Assembly (NCBI GenBank): GCA_018993265.1
Contig: JAGKSW010000018.1
Location: 186,001-250,000, forward strand
Direction: 5' to 3'
From: Nostoc sp. TH1S01
Lineage (GTDB): Bacteria > Cyanobacteriota > Cyanobacteriia > Cyanobacteriales > Nostocaceae
Length of the DNA stretch: 64,000 nucleotides
Shown piece by piece: positions 29,115-38,739 of this stretch. The notes under the pieces were generated by a model. It had not been told where the DNA came from, ran no database searches, and saw only the letters and a program-made list of their open reading frames with translations. Every line of letters begins with the position of its first letter. The stretch's first letter is position 1. Made by a program: the position numbers and the translations under genes.

Positions 29115-29885
29115 TTATCTATGTAGAGCATATTTGGGTTTAGCAACTAATTCTTTAAATTTATGTTGATTGGCAAATTGCATTAGCCCATCCATACATT
29201 CTGTAAAGCTATCAAAAACATAGTCAACTAACACTAAGGCTCTAGCTTTTTGTTCTGCATTCAATTCAATGTTGAACAGACAATTTGCAGTCTCGTTATC
29301 TTCCATTGCCCATTGAAAATGTACATTTTCCACATTCAGATGATGTGGACTCACATAGAAGTACTTTTTATTAGTGATAGCTCGTAATTCTTCACCGACC
29401 TGTGCCATTGCACGCTGGGCGGTGCTTCCTGTGGCTTCAATTGCGGCGATAATAACTATTTTTAGTAATATGTCTGCTTCATAACGACACATAGCTACTA
29501 AATTGTTAGAAAGACGGCGAGTTTTGATGGTTTTTTCGCTCCAAATAAATTTCAGAAAGTCACTGAATCGCATTACCTGATCAATATCCAAAGTTTCTAA
29601 ATCTTTGAGATACCATTTCCAGTGGCTACCATCTTCAAGTGACTGTTGGTTAATGATTTTTTGTAGAGGATGATCATTCAACTCGTCTTTAAGAATATCA
29701 TTATTCAAATCTTTAAAACTCATCGCAAAGTGTGCTATGCAAGGAAACCAAACTAATCGCTGATGAGGGTCAATACTGCTATTTGTCAAGAATTGAAAAA
29801 AAGGTAATTGGGAAAATTGTTTCTCTTGGTATTTAATATATTCTAAAACATCATGCATGTTATTTATTAACCTATACTTTGTCAT
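29115..29885 (-). CDS. hypothetical protein, possibly haem-oxygenase-like fold
   Basis: 256 residues, almost all helical. Features that recall haem-oxygenase-like diiron or TenA/PqqC proteins: EDGSHWKWYLKDLE (E..H), AAIEATGSTAQRAM and HHLNVENVHFQWAMED (H...E..H). I cannot confirm a full metal-ligand set. No signal or membrane helix. A start at MTKYRL 29885 or at M10 is possible. It is convergent with the hydrolase gene by a 4-base gap. Function is unknown. Confidence 0.6.
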   Translation of the reverse strand: MTKYRLINNMHDVLEYIKYQEKQFSQLPFFQFLTNSSIDPHQRLVWFPCIAHFAMSFKDLNNDILKDELNDHPLQKIINQQSLEDGSHWKWYLKDLETLDIDQVMRFSDFLKFIWSEKTIKTRRLSNNLVAMCRYEADILLKIVIIAAIEATGSTAQRAMAQVGEELRAITNKKYFYVSPHHLNVENVHFQWAMEDNETANCLFNIELNAEQKARALVLVDYVFDSFTECMDGLMQFANQHKFKELVAKPKYALHR

Positions 29886-30574
29886 GAATAATGTGGATAA
29901 AAAAAATTAGTTGAGTCTTTACCAAGTTCAACAATATTAGAAGCACATAGATTAATGTAGAGATACAAAAAGTTGCATCTCTGCAATACTTACTACACCC
30001 CTATTTCTATATCGAATTCAAAATAGGAATTTAGTTTTTATTTTGAATAAACTTTATCCATTTAAGTTGGCTTTAAGCCGTAAAAGATAAAGTTTTATCA
30101 ATAATTAAGTAATGATTAACAGTCTATAGCAAATATAAATAATTGCTTTGAGAAAAAGCAACCGTGTTCTAGTAAATTCATGTATTTTTTACAAATACTT
30201 ATAAGAATTTACTTAAGTAAATCACACAGCTAAGGTTTATGGTGACGGGAAACCACAGCTAAACACACAAAACCTGAGTTTTTAGTTGTTCTATGTCTGC
30301 GCTCTCAGTTTGTGTGAAATTAGTGTAAAAATATCTACGTAATTTATAAATGCTGTTGCCACTGTGAAGGCGATCGCTATGGATATTACACTAGGTGAAC
30401 TAATATAGGGCATTCTGGCGCTTCCAGCTTTGTTAACGCCCAAGAAGGTCAGGCTTCATCAAATGTAATCAATCTAATGATCAGTCTGTACTTCAAGTAT
30501 GTATAATCTCAAGCAATAATATACGAAGCAAGTTTAGCTTTACTACTGAAAATTTTTTTAATAAATATAAAGCT
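29886..30574. other. AT-rich intergenic region
   Basis: About 690 bases. It holds one imperfect copy of the GTAGAGA inverted repeat at 29957-29984 and otherwise nothing I can name. A stretch at 30235-30290 has some dyad structure but matches no RNA family I recognise. Confidence 0.5.
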
Positions 30575-30784
30575 ATGATTTCTCAAGATTATGATTCAAT
30601 CTATGCTGTTGATGAAATGCTTAGAAAAATCAGAATTAAGGAAAGTCAATTAAAAATTGCCCAAGAATCGAATATGCTTTATACATCTGAAGCATTAAAT
30701 CATCAAATCTTAGAATTACGCCGGCAGCTATCTGAGACACAAGACCCAGAAATGCAAGCATTGATGAGTTTATTAGAAGAATAA
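30575..30784 (+). CDS. small helical hypothetical protein (69 aa)
   Basis: 69 residues starting MISQDYDSIYAVDEMLRK. The sequence is amphipathic and helical (RIKESQLKIAQES, NHQILELRRQLSE) and acidic, a reasonable soluble protein. Repeat DNA begins inside its stop codon (the repeat AAAGCTACTAAGCGACTTAAG at 30783). Function is unknown. Confidence 0.5.
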   Translation: MISQDYDSIYAVDEMLRKIRIKESQLKIAQESNMLYTSEALNHQILELRRQLSETQDPEMQALMSLLEE

Positions 30785-31060
30785 AGCTACTAAGCGACTT
30801 AAGTCGCAGCTACACAGACAAAACCCCTCCGGGTGATGCTCCTAACGTCGCTAACGCTGCGCTAACGCCAGTCGCCTGCGGAGGGAAACCCTCCCGCAGC
30901 GCTGGTCTCACCGCCTGCGCGGGTTCCAAACCCTTGATATTGTGTTAGTCCGCGTAGGCGGACTTCGTTTGTATAGCCGCGAATTCCATTCGTCGGGGCT
31001 AGGTGCAAGATGTGAATAAAGCTACTAAGCGACTTAAGTAGCAGCCATACTAGCAAAAAC
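30783..31060. repeat. direct repeats flanking a GC-rich palindromic block
   Basis: AAAGCTACTAAGCGACTTAAG occurs at 30783-30803 and again at 31018-31038, with similar following sequence. Between them lie GC-rich dyads near 30870-30930 and the TTGTATAGCC...CGTCGGGGCTAGG repeat, related to sequence near 19380. No coding potential. Confidence 0.65.
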
Positions 31061-31114
31061 CCAATTTTTTCTTGTTTAGCCAAAAATTCATTGGGGCTAG
31101 GGGCAAAGATGAAT

Positions 31115-31143
31115 GTAGAGACGCGGTTTAATTGCGTCTCTAC
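31115..31143. terminator. inverted repeat downstream of ilvC
   Basis: GTAGAGACGC and its exact complement GCGTCTCTAC are separated by 9 bases, 22 bases before the ilvC stop on the opposite side. It belongs to the same family as the palindrome at 4164. A role as ilvC transcript end is plausible, but there is no T-tract. Confidence 0.45.
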
Positions 31144-31170
31144 CATGACAAACTTTAAGTGGAAACTTAA

Positions 31171-32190
<1,020 letters not shown>

Positions 32191-32381
32191 TCACAATTAT
32201 TTATAGGCAGGTTTTAGATTTTACCTCAAATTGTGTAACGAAAGATAAGCTTGTCTGCTTTGATTTTTGCACTCAATTGCATAGCTTGGGACTCAGGAAT
32301 AAAGAGTAGAGATTAGGAAACAAGGCTTTTCAGGATATACTCAAATTTTTTCAGAAATTAAAATATTAAAATTATTGGCAA

Positions 32382-32822
32382 TTATCTTGGGACTTTTTTA
32401 GTTGTGGCTGGATTAATTTGCTGCCATATTCCTAGTCGTTTATTTTTAGCATTGGCTTGGGCGATTAAATATTGAGTTTTAGTTTCTGGGCAGTAGTCGA
32501 TAGCATCTTGGTCAACAACAGCATTACCTTCGGCAACTAAGCGGAGATTGACTGATTGATTATCTACGAATATTTCGCCTGTAATGCGATCGCCTTCATC
32601 TTCTGTAACTCTTCTAATAACTACAGGATTACCTGCTGGTAATAGTTGTTTGAGTTTCTGCGTAGCCGCTAAACTATATGATTTTTGCGTCGCATTCGGT
32701 AAATTAATACAAGCAAGTTTTACTGTCTGGATTTTTCCTGTATCGTTTTTGACTGTAATTATATTGCTATTCCCGACGCTCAGCACCGTAGCCAGAACCA
32801 AAAGTAGCTCTATTAAATTCAT
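32382..32822 (-). CDS. staphylococcal-nuclease-like domain protein, probably inactive
   Basis: 146 residues with an N-terminal signal or anchor (MNLIELLLVLATVLS). The domain follows SNase order: VKLACINLPNATQKSYS, LKQLLPAGNPVVIRR, GRITG-like DRITGEIFVDNQSVNLRLVAEGNAVV, and AQANAKNKRLGIWQ. In active nucleases the first motif is RL.GIDAPE; here Arg is Lys, Asp is Asn and the Glu is missing. It may be a binding protein or a decayed nuclease. Repeat of this type is common in cyanobacteria as short exported proteins. Confidence 0.7.
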   Translation of the reverse strand: MNLIELLLVLATVLSVGNSNIITVKNDTGKIQTVKLACINLPNATQKSYSLAATQKLKQLLPAGNPVVIRRVTEDEGDRITGEIFVDNQSVNLRLVAEGNAVVDQDAIDYCPETKTQYLIAQANAKNKRLGIWQQINPATTKKVPR

Positions 32823-32962
32823 ATTTTTTAAATATGTATGTTTTTACACCGTAATTTTGAGTTTATTTCAGCAATCTGGCAGTTCCTGTGATTTACCTCA
32901 CAAATACAGATTCTGCAAAATACTGGTTACATAAATTGCAACAATCCCTACTTAGAAATTTT

Positions 32963-32998
32963 CCTCGGATAGATGAAATTAATTTCATCTATCCGAGG
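32963..32998 (+). promoter_or_regulatory. 36-bp perfect palindrome containing the ribosome-binding site
   Basis: The arm CCTCGGATAGATGAAATT (32963-32980) is followed at once by its exact complement (32981-32998). The last four bases, GAGG, lie 7 bases before the ATG at 33006 and are the only Shine-Dalgarno-like sequence. In RNA this would form an 18-bp stem hiding the ribosome-binding site; in DNA it could be an operator. It is unlike the other repeats in the window. Confidence 0.7.
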
Positions 32999-33005
32999 TC
33001 TGTTT

Positions 33006-33896
33006 ATGAATTTTTATCTGCCATTACCACGCAAATCTGGCTTATTTTTGAGTGCTTTACTCGGAGGAGTTCTCTTTACAAGCTGTGCTTCTGCGCCGCA
33101 AAATTTCTCTAGCAAATCATTACCGAGTTCCGCCGAAAGTCAATTAGCACCAGCGGCTGATGTTGCTGGGAATGTTGCGTCAAAAGCAGAAGCTGCACCA
33201 GTCACTAGGGCGCGTCCCCAATTAATCAAAAAAGCCACAATGAAAATCGTGGTGAACTCTGTCGAAAAAAGCATTGATGCTGTTTCACAAATTGTTGAAA
33301 AACAGCAAGGTGATTTAATTGGCTTAAACGAACGCCAACCAAGTAGAGAAAATTCACGTCACACTGCATCTATACAGTTACGAGTGCCGCAGAACTTGTT
33401 GGAATCGACATTAGTAGAATTAGCTAAATTAGGTACAATCGAAAGTCGTAATATTACAGCAGAAGATGTCGGCGATCGCTTGGTAGATTTCCAAGCGAGG
33501 TTAACTAACCTCCGCAAAACAGAAGCTAATTTACAAAAAATTATGGATCGGGCTGGTTCTGTGCGCGATGTGTTAAGTGTTGCTCAAGAACTTAGTCAAG
33601 TTCGGCAATCTATTGAGCAAATTGACGCTCAACTCAAAAGCTTGCAAAATCAAGTTGCCTACTCTACTATTACCCTGAACCTAGAAGCAGCTTTATCTAG
33701 CACTAGTCCTCAACGTGCAGTAGGTTCACAAATTCAAGAAACTTGGAACAAGTCTACCCAATCTCTAAGTAGCTTTACTGTTGGGTTATTAAAGTTGGGT
33801 ATATGGTTAATGGTTTACAGTCCTTATTTGTTGATTTTGGCTGCGGGTGTCTACGGTTTTGTCCGTTGGCGGCGTAACATTTTCCGGGAATTTTGA
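33006..33896 (+). CDS. DUF4349 lipoprotein with C-terminal membrane helix
   Basis: 296 residues from ATG 33006 (MNFYLPLPRKSGLF). The longer frame from 32973 would start inside the palindrome. A lipobox-like LLGGVLFTSCAS (Cys near residue 27) indicates a lipoprotein signal. A DUF4349 domain follows: KKATMKIVVNSVEKSIDAV, RVPQNLLESTLVELAKLG, then an antiparallel coiled coil (about 165-220) and a C-terminal helix (about 260-285) ending in basic residues. This family often accompanies envelope stress functions; its role is unknown. The start codon is 7 bases after a perfect palindrome. Confidence 0.85.
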   Translation: MNFYLPLPRKSGLFLSALLGGVLFTSCASAPQNFSSKSLPSSAESQLAPAADVAGNVASKAEAAPVTRARPQLIKKATMKIVVNSVEKSIDAVSQIVEKQQGDLIGLNERQPSRENSRHTASIQLRVPQNLLESTLVELAKLGTIESRNITAEDVGDRLVDFQARLTNLRKTEANLQKIMDRAGSVRDVLSVAQELSQVRQSIEQIDAQLKSLQNQVAYSTITLNLEAALSSTSPQRAVGSQIQETWNKSTQSLSSFTVGLLKLGIWLMVYSPYLLILAAGVYGFVRWRRNIFREF

Positions 33897-34037
33897 ATTC
33901 CTTCGATTCCTTGGTTATTGTAATTTGGTATAAATTCATCCCGCATTTATGCAACGCCTCAAATCGATATCACGCAGAGTCGCAGAGACGCAGACTTAAT
34001 CTTTGTTCTGCGTTCATCTGCGTCCATCTGCGGTTTG

Positions 34038-35729
34038 TTAACTATCAAACAAACCTAAATCTGTCACCGCACCAAGGCTACTAGAAGATACCAACTTGGC
34101 ATATTTCGCTAATACGCCTTTGGTGTAACGAGGTGGACGGGGTTGCCAATTAGCACGCCGACGGGCTAATTCTTCATCAGAAACATTCAACTGTAATAGC
34201 CGAGATGGTGCATCAATGGTGATGCTATCACCTTCTTCGACTAAAGCGATCGCTCCACCCACAGCTGCTTCTGGTGCGACGTGACCAACTACCATCCCGT
34301 AAGTACCGCCAGAGAAACGTCCATCGGTAATTAATCCTACAGAATCACCCAACCCAGCACCAATAATTGCGGAGGTGGGAGCTAACATTTCCCGCATTCC
34401 AGGGCCGCCTTTGGGGCCTTCGTAACGAATCACAATCACATCACCAGCTTTAATTTTGCCTGCCAGAATCGCATCTAAGCAAGATTCTTCCGATTCAAAT
34501 ACTCTGGCGGGGCCGGTAATAATTGGTTTTTTCACCCCGGTAATTTTAGCAACTGCGCCTTCAGTAGCCAGATTACCTTTGAGAACTGCCAAGTGACCTT
34601 GAGCATACATCGGGTTATCCCAAGGACGAATCACATCTTGGTCAGGGCTGGGTTCATTCGGCACATCGGCAAGCACTTCGGCAATGGTTTGACCAGTAAT
34701 GGTAATACAGTCACCATGCAACAAATCATGTACCAGCAGCATCTTCATGACTTGGGGAATACCGCCAGCTTTGTGCAAATCTGTAGCCACATATCTACCA
34801 CTGGGTTTTAAATCGCACAGTACCGGAACTCGACCACGGATAGTTTCAAAGTCATCGATGGTTAATTCCACACCAGCCGCGCGGGCGATCGCCAGAAAAT
34901 GTAATACTGCATTGGTAGAGCCACCAACCGCCATAATTACCGAAATAGCATTTTCTATAGATTTGCGGGTGATAATCTGGCGTGGTAATAATTGCTTACG
35001 AATAGCTTCTACTAACACAAACGCAGATTTTTCCGTACTGTCGGCTTTTTCGGCATCTTCGGCTGCCATTGTGGAAGAATAAGGCAAACTCATCCCCATT
35101 GCTTCAAATGCCGAAGACATGGTGTTAGCTGTGTACATCCCGCCACAGGAACCCGCACCCGGACAAGCGTTTTGTTCTACGGCTGTTAATTCAGCTTCGT
35201 CAATTTTGCCAGCACTGTATTGTCCCACTGCTTCAAAGGAACTGACGACAGTTAAATCACGACCGTTGTAATGTCCGGGTTTGATTGTACCACCGTAGAC
35301 AAAAATCGCCGGAATATTCATCCGCGCGATCGCCAGCATTGCTCCTGGCATATTTTTATCACAACCACCAATTGCCAACACGCCATCCATGCTTTGTCCA
35401 GTACAAGCAGTTTCAATGGAATCGGCAATCACTTCTCTTGACACGAGGGAATATTTCATCCCTTCTGTTCCCATCGAGATTCCATCACTGATGGTAATTG
35501 TACCGAAAATTTGCGGCATAGATCCAGCACTTTTAATACCAGCTTCTGCCCTTTGCGCCAATTGATTTATCCCCATATTGCAAGGGGTAATAGTGCTGTA
35601 GCCATTGGCAATACCGACAATTGCCTTGTTAAAATCTGCATCCTGAAAACCAACAGCCCGGAGCATCGCTCGATTTGGCGATCGCTGTACACCCTGTGTT
35701 ACAACCCGGCTTCTCAAATTATCCGACAT
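34038..35729 (-). CDS. ilvD: dihydroxy-acid dehydratase
   Basis: 563 residues. It removes water from the dihydroxy acids to give 2-keto acids in branched-chain amino acid synthesis, using a [2Fe-2S] cluster. Cluster and active-site motifs: [14 protein letters not shown] (Cys), [11 protein letters not shown] (Cys) and [16 protein letters not shown] (Cys). The C-terminal [24 protein letters not shown] is conserved. The start [13 protein letters not shown] matches family members. A cluster of inverted repeats lies 145-245 bases upstream and may control it. Confidence 0.97.
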   Translation of the reverse strand: MSDNLRSRVVTQGVQRSPNRAMLRAVGFQDADFNKAIVGIANGYSTITPCNMGINQLAQRAEAGIKSAGSMPQIFGTITISDGISMGTEGMKYSLVSREVIADSIETACTGQSMDGVLAIGGCDKNMPGAMLAIARMNIPAIFVYGGTIKPGHYNGRDLTVVSSFEAVGQYSAGKIDEAELTAVEQNACPGAGSCGGMYTANTMSSAFEAMGMSLPYSSTMAAEDAEKADSTEKSAFVLVEAIRKQLLPRQIITRKSIENAISVIMAVGGSTNAVLHFLAIARAAGVELTIDDFETIRGRVPVLCDLKPSGRYVATDLHKAGGIPQVMKMLLVHDLLHGDCITITGQTIAEVLADVPNEPSPDQDVIRPWDNPMYAQGHLAVLKGNLATEGAVAKITGVKKPIITGPARVFESEESCLDAILAGKIKAGDVIVIRYEGPKGGPGMREMLAPTSAIIGAGLGDSVGLITDGRFSGGTYGMVVGHVAPEAAVGGAIALVEEGDSITIDAPSRLLQLNVSDEELARRRANWQPRPPRYTKGVLAKYAKLVSSSSLGAVTDLGLFDS

Positions 35730-35873
35730 CTTTCTTCCTTTGCCTTCATCGCTTGTATTGCGATCGTATTATCTGATTTTCTCATGCCAACGCAGCACAC
35801 AAGAGCATTGGCATCAGTGCTGATCATGATATTTCTTGCAGAATTTTAACCCAAGTTTTTTGTCAGGATTTTA

Positions 35874-35972
35874 TTACCAAATATATTGGTAAATATTACC
35901 AACCCTGGTAGGATTACCTATAGTAATATTACCAAATATATTGGTAACTATCTTTGAGGTTGGTAATATTAC
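35874..35972. promoter_or_regulatory. cluster of TTACCAA-N5-TTGGTAA inverted repeats (probable operator)
   Basis: The same 19-base dyad TTACCAAATATATTGGTAA occurs at 35874-35892 and 35929-35947. Imperfect half sites lie between (TTACCAACCCTGGTAG at 35896) and after (TTGGTAATATTAC at 35960), and GTAATATTAC palindromes occur at 35923 and 35963. Spacing and symmetry fit binding of a dimeric regulator in an array. The nearest gene is ilvD, whose start is 145 bases away; the next plus-strand gene is more than 1 kb off. I do not recognise the regulator. Confidence 0.65.
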
Positions 35973-36078
35973 GCCTGCGTCAACTTTACAGCAACTACAA
36001 CTATAGCAATCCTAAATGATTCATGAGAAAACACCATATTCATAGAGCTTTGGAAAGTAAAAAATTTGACAATCTACT

Positions 36079-36185
36079 GATATAGCAGTCCTAAATCATT
36101 TGTGAACAACAAGATCCCCGACTTCTCAAAGAAGTCGGGGATCTGAGCCTCTCAATTTTTACAACTTATGTAGGATTGCTATATC
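36079..36185. mobile_element. 107-bp inverted-repeat element with inner hairpin
   Basis: The ends GATATAGCAGTCCTA (36079-36093) and TAGGATTGCTATATC (36171-36185) are inverted copies with one mismatch. The centre has a perfect hairpin, 15-bp arms AGATCCCCGACTTCT around a CAA loop (36112-36144). A separate single end, TATAGCAATCCTAAAT, lies at about 36003-36018, suggesting a second, decayed copy. Non-coding; MITE-like. Confidence 0.75.
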
Positions 36186-37047
36186 GCTCTTCCGTCACTC
36201 TAGGGAAATAAAAATCTCAGGCAACATTTAAACTTCATACAGCACTTGAGTTTGAAGCTTTATTTTCTAACATTATGGTCAAAATTATGTATTTTGCTCG
36301 AAACTATTGCGTAGCAAGGATTATAGGTTTTTACTCTGGTGAGAGTGATTAAAGAGCTATATGAGGGTTTTTTCATTTCAGACTTCAGACTTCAGACTTC
36401 AGCCTTTTTGTACTAGTCCATTTAGCTACCGAAGCAAAACAAAAATAGAACTAGGTAAACATAATTTTTGGTGTTTTTCTAGCTTTTTTGTAAAAAAATA
36501 TGAAGACAGATAAGACAGTTAAAAAAGCACTGAAAGAGAATCGCAGGACAGATAAGACAGTTAAAAATTTTTTGTTACTTTTTATACGCTTTTCTTTTAG
36601 AAAAGCATTGTACATAATATTTTGTCAATTCGTATTGATAGTAAAAATAAATACAATTTTCTCTGTTTACAAATTGAGCAAATTATCAGAGCATAACCAA
36701 ACAATGACAATTTATTTCACAGCAGCTTTGAATATCAAAGTTATGTTACATGCAGTTGCATAAGTATATTACCACTGATAAATATACAGACATTAGCAAT
36801 GAGCAGAAATGAAACCGTAAACTGATTTTCGGATTTTTTAATATCAGAAAATCAAAACTAATAATTCCTGATTGTTTACTAGATTTTATCTAAAGATAAA
36901 CACATCGAAAAAAGGAATAAATCATTAAATATTTCGAGCATATCTGCTGGCGATCGCAGCATAATTGTTTGCCGAAATAATTCCCTAACTGAACTCAAGC
37001 TAGTGGTTTTGATTCAGACGTAATCTCTAAAGTGGCAAAGATAGAAT

Positions 37048-38373
37048 ATGAGTACAATACCAGACCAAACCAGAGAAGCACGCAATCGCATCATTGAATC
37101 TGCCAATAGATTAGGCGTTCAACTCAACGAGCAAGAATTAGAGCGTTGGATGAAGTCAATCACCGAATCCACAGGTGATAGTGATATTACTGTTGATCAA
37201 GAGACTGGTGTATTTGGTCACAAAGTCACCATGTTAGACTTTGATCCACAAGAAGTAGCACGTTTTCGAGCGATCGGTAAAATTGTAGAATTTGAAGATA
37301 TTCCTGGCGTTGTCGAAACTGCCTTATCTATCTCTGGTTCAGCCGCGCAATCTAAAATTCAAACTTACCCTGGTGACTGCGACTACTTCGAGCGGGTGAA
37401 TATCATCGCCCCCACCAGAGCCGAAGCTGGTGAAATTCTGGCTCGGCTCATTCGTGAGAAAGCACTCAATACTATATCTGGCCCAAATTACCAATTAATT
37501 GATGTCAAGTTTGGCGCTTATCCCCAAGATGTAATTCATGCAGAACGCACTCGCCGCACTGGTTCACCAATTACTTGGACAATTGAAGAAATTACTAGTG
37601 GTCAAATTCCAGTGACTGATTTGCAAGGAAATCCTTTAGTAATTAATTGGGATGCTGTCGCTCAAGACCCTAATTGGTCTTGGTGCAAGTTGGAATGGAT
37701 TATCGCCGACACAATTCGCGGTCAATTGTCCAATGCCAGCAACGTAGTAGATGTGACTTGGGAAGCACCCGATGGAACAATCACGGCCCTAGATGGCTAT
37801 CTGGACGGTTACTTCCAAGAGGTTTACTTAGACGCGGAATCTGCACCCATCTTTGCCAAGCTGATTAAACAAGCTTCCACCGATGTCATGGATGATTATG
37901 TCAGCAGGTTGGAAAAGGAAGTACAAAAATGTGTCAAAGGCAAGTACCCCAACTACGGCAAAGCAGCAAAGCGGATGTATAATATCTTCCGTTTGAATGG
38001 GCGTTATGAAGAAGCAGCCTTTTTGCGTGAATTGTTTGACGAACCGGCTGCATTGCTTTATCAAGTCCACGCTTTGATGGGAACTGTGCAGCAAGCTAGT
38101 GACAAAGGCGGCGTTTTTGATATTGATAGCATCCTCAATCAGACCGATGAATTGATCATGGCAGTGATTAAGGTCTTGGAAGGAGAAGAAGAATTAGAAA
38201 TTGTCCGTTATCTGCTGCGCTTAAACCGCATTTTGAGCCGGCAAGAACCTGGTACTCCTTTAGGTAGTGATGTGGATGCAGCTAAAGCCGAAGTGATGAA
38301 AATTGTGAACAATTTCTTCTATGAAAAAATGACAGCACTACCCACGATTAAGGCATATATCGACGGGGTGTAA
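37048..38373 (+). CDS. unrecognised 441-aa protein with nucleotidyltransferase-like motif, paralogue 1
   Basis: 441 residues, no signal or membrane helix. I do not recognise a named family. The stretch SISGSAAQSKIQTYPGDCDYFE (G97-S98, then D110 and D112) matches the G-S...D-x-D pattern of nucleotidyltransferases, and IDVKFGAYP (D152) would be the third carboxylate. Later parts include LDGYLDGYFQEVYLDA, PNYGKAAKRMYNIFRLNGRYEEAAFLRELFDEPAALLYQVHAL and an acidic helical end. It is followed 366 bases later by a close paralogue with the same motif. Poly(A)-polymerase-like or other NMP transfer is a hypothesis from motif only. The start ATG 37048 gives the same N terminus as the paralogue. Confidence 0.8.
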   Translation: MSTIPDQTREARNRIIESANRLGVQLNEQELERWMKSITESTGDSDITVDQETGVFGHKVTMLDFDPQEVARFRAIGKIVEFEDIPGVVETALSISGSAAQSKIQTYPGDCDYFERVNIIAPTRAEAGEILARLIREKALNTISGPNYQLIDVKFGAYPQDVIHAERTRRTGSPITWTIEEITSGQIPVTDLQGNPLVINWDAVAQDPNWSWCKLEWIIADTIRGQLSNASNVVDVTWEAPDGTITALDGYLDGYFQEVYLDAESAPIFAKLIKQASTDVMDDYVSRLEKEVQKCVKGKYPNYGKAAKRMYNIFRLNGRYEEAAFLRELFDEPAALLYQVHALMGTVQQASDKGGVFDIDSILNQTDELIMAVIKVLEGEEELEIVRYLLRLNRILSRQEPGTPLGSDVDAAKAEVMKIVNNFFYEKMTALPTIKAYIDGV

Positions 38374-38739
38374 GCATCAGGGAAATTTCACAGGCGCTCA
38401 AGGTATTTAGGAAATTTCAAATTATAGTAGCCGAAGCATAGGTTAGGACTATGTTTGTGGCTGAAGCTCCTGAAAATACTGAGTTCCAACTCAGCACTCA
38501 GCACTCAGCGAGAAGTTGCGTGCGGAGAGAACTTGCGTGCGCGGGTTCCCCGCGTTGAGCAAAGTTCGGGGGGTTTCCCCCGTTGAGCAAACTTCGGTGA
38601 CTCAGCACTCAGCACTTTGCTATAAAAACATCCGCAATTTTCTTGTGGGATGGGACGGACAGTTTACGGATGATCAAAGAGGCTGTCTGACCCACCCCAT
38701 AAGAATCATTTCTTGATTCAGCAATGGCAGAAATACAAC
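38374..38739. repeat. repeat-filled spacer between the paralogues
   Basis: ACTCAGC heptamers at about 38492-38507 and 38599-38617 flank a GC-rich block with two near-copies of GTTGAGCAAA(G/C)TTCGG. Repeat DNA fills most of the 366-base gap, so the two genes are not a tight operon. Confidence 0.65.

Larger units (their letters stand above)
35730..37047. other. long intergenic region upstream of ilvD and of the paralogue pair
   Basis: About 1.3 kb between divergent genes. It contains the TTACCAA inverted-repeat cluster (35874-35972), an inverted-repeat element at 36079-36185 with a strong inner hairpin, CAGACTT tandem repeats and a CTAG end remnant at about 36378-36416, and a weak 87-codon frame at 36500-36763 which I do not accept. 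Confidence 0.6.

Noticed and set aside
30222-30300. Possible riboswitch-like dyads (ACGGGAAACCACAG)
   Set aside because: No match to a known riboswitch core and no suitable downstream gene close by.
36500-36763. 87-codon plus-strand frame with two GACAGATAAGACAGTTAAAAA repeats
   Set aside because: Low-complexity, AT-driven codons (F, I, K), no Shine-Dalgarno, and its N terminus is repeat DNA.
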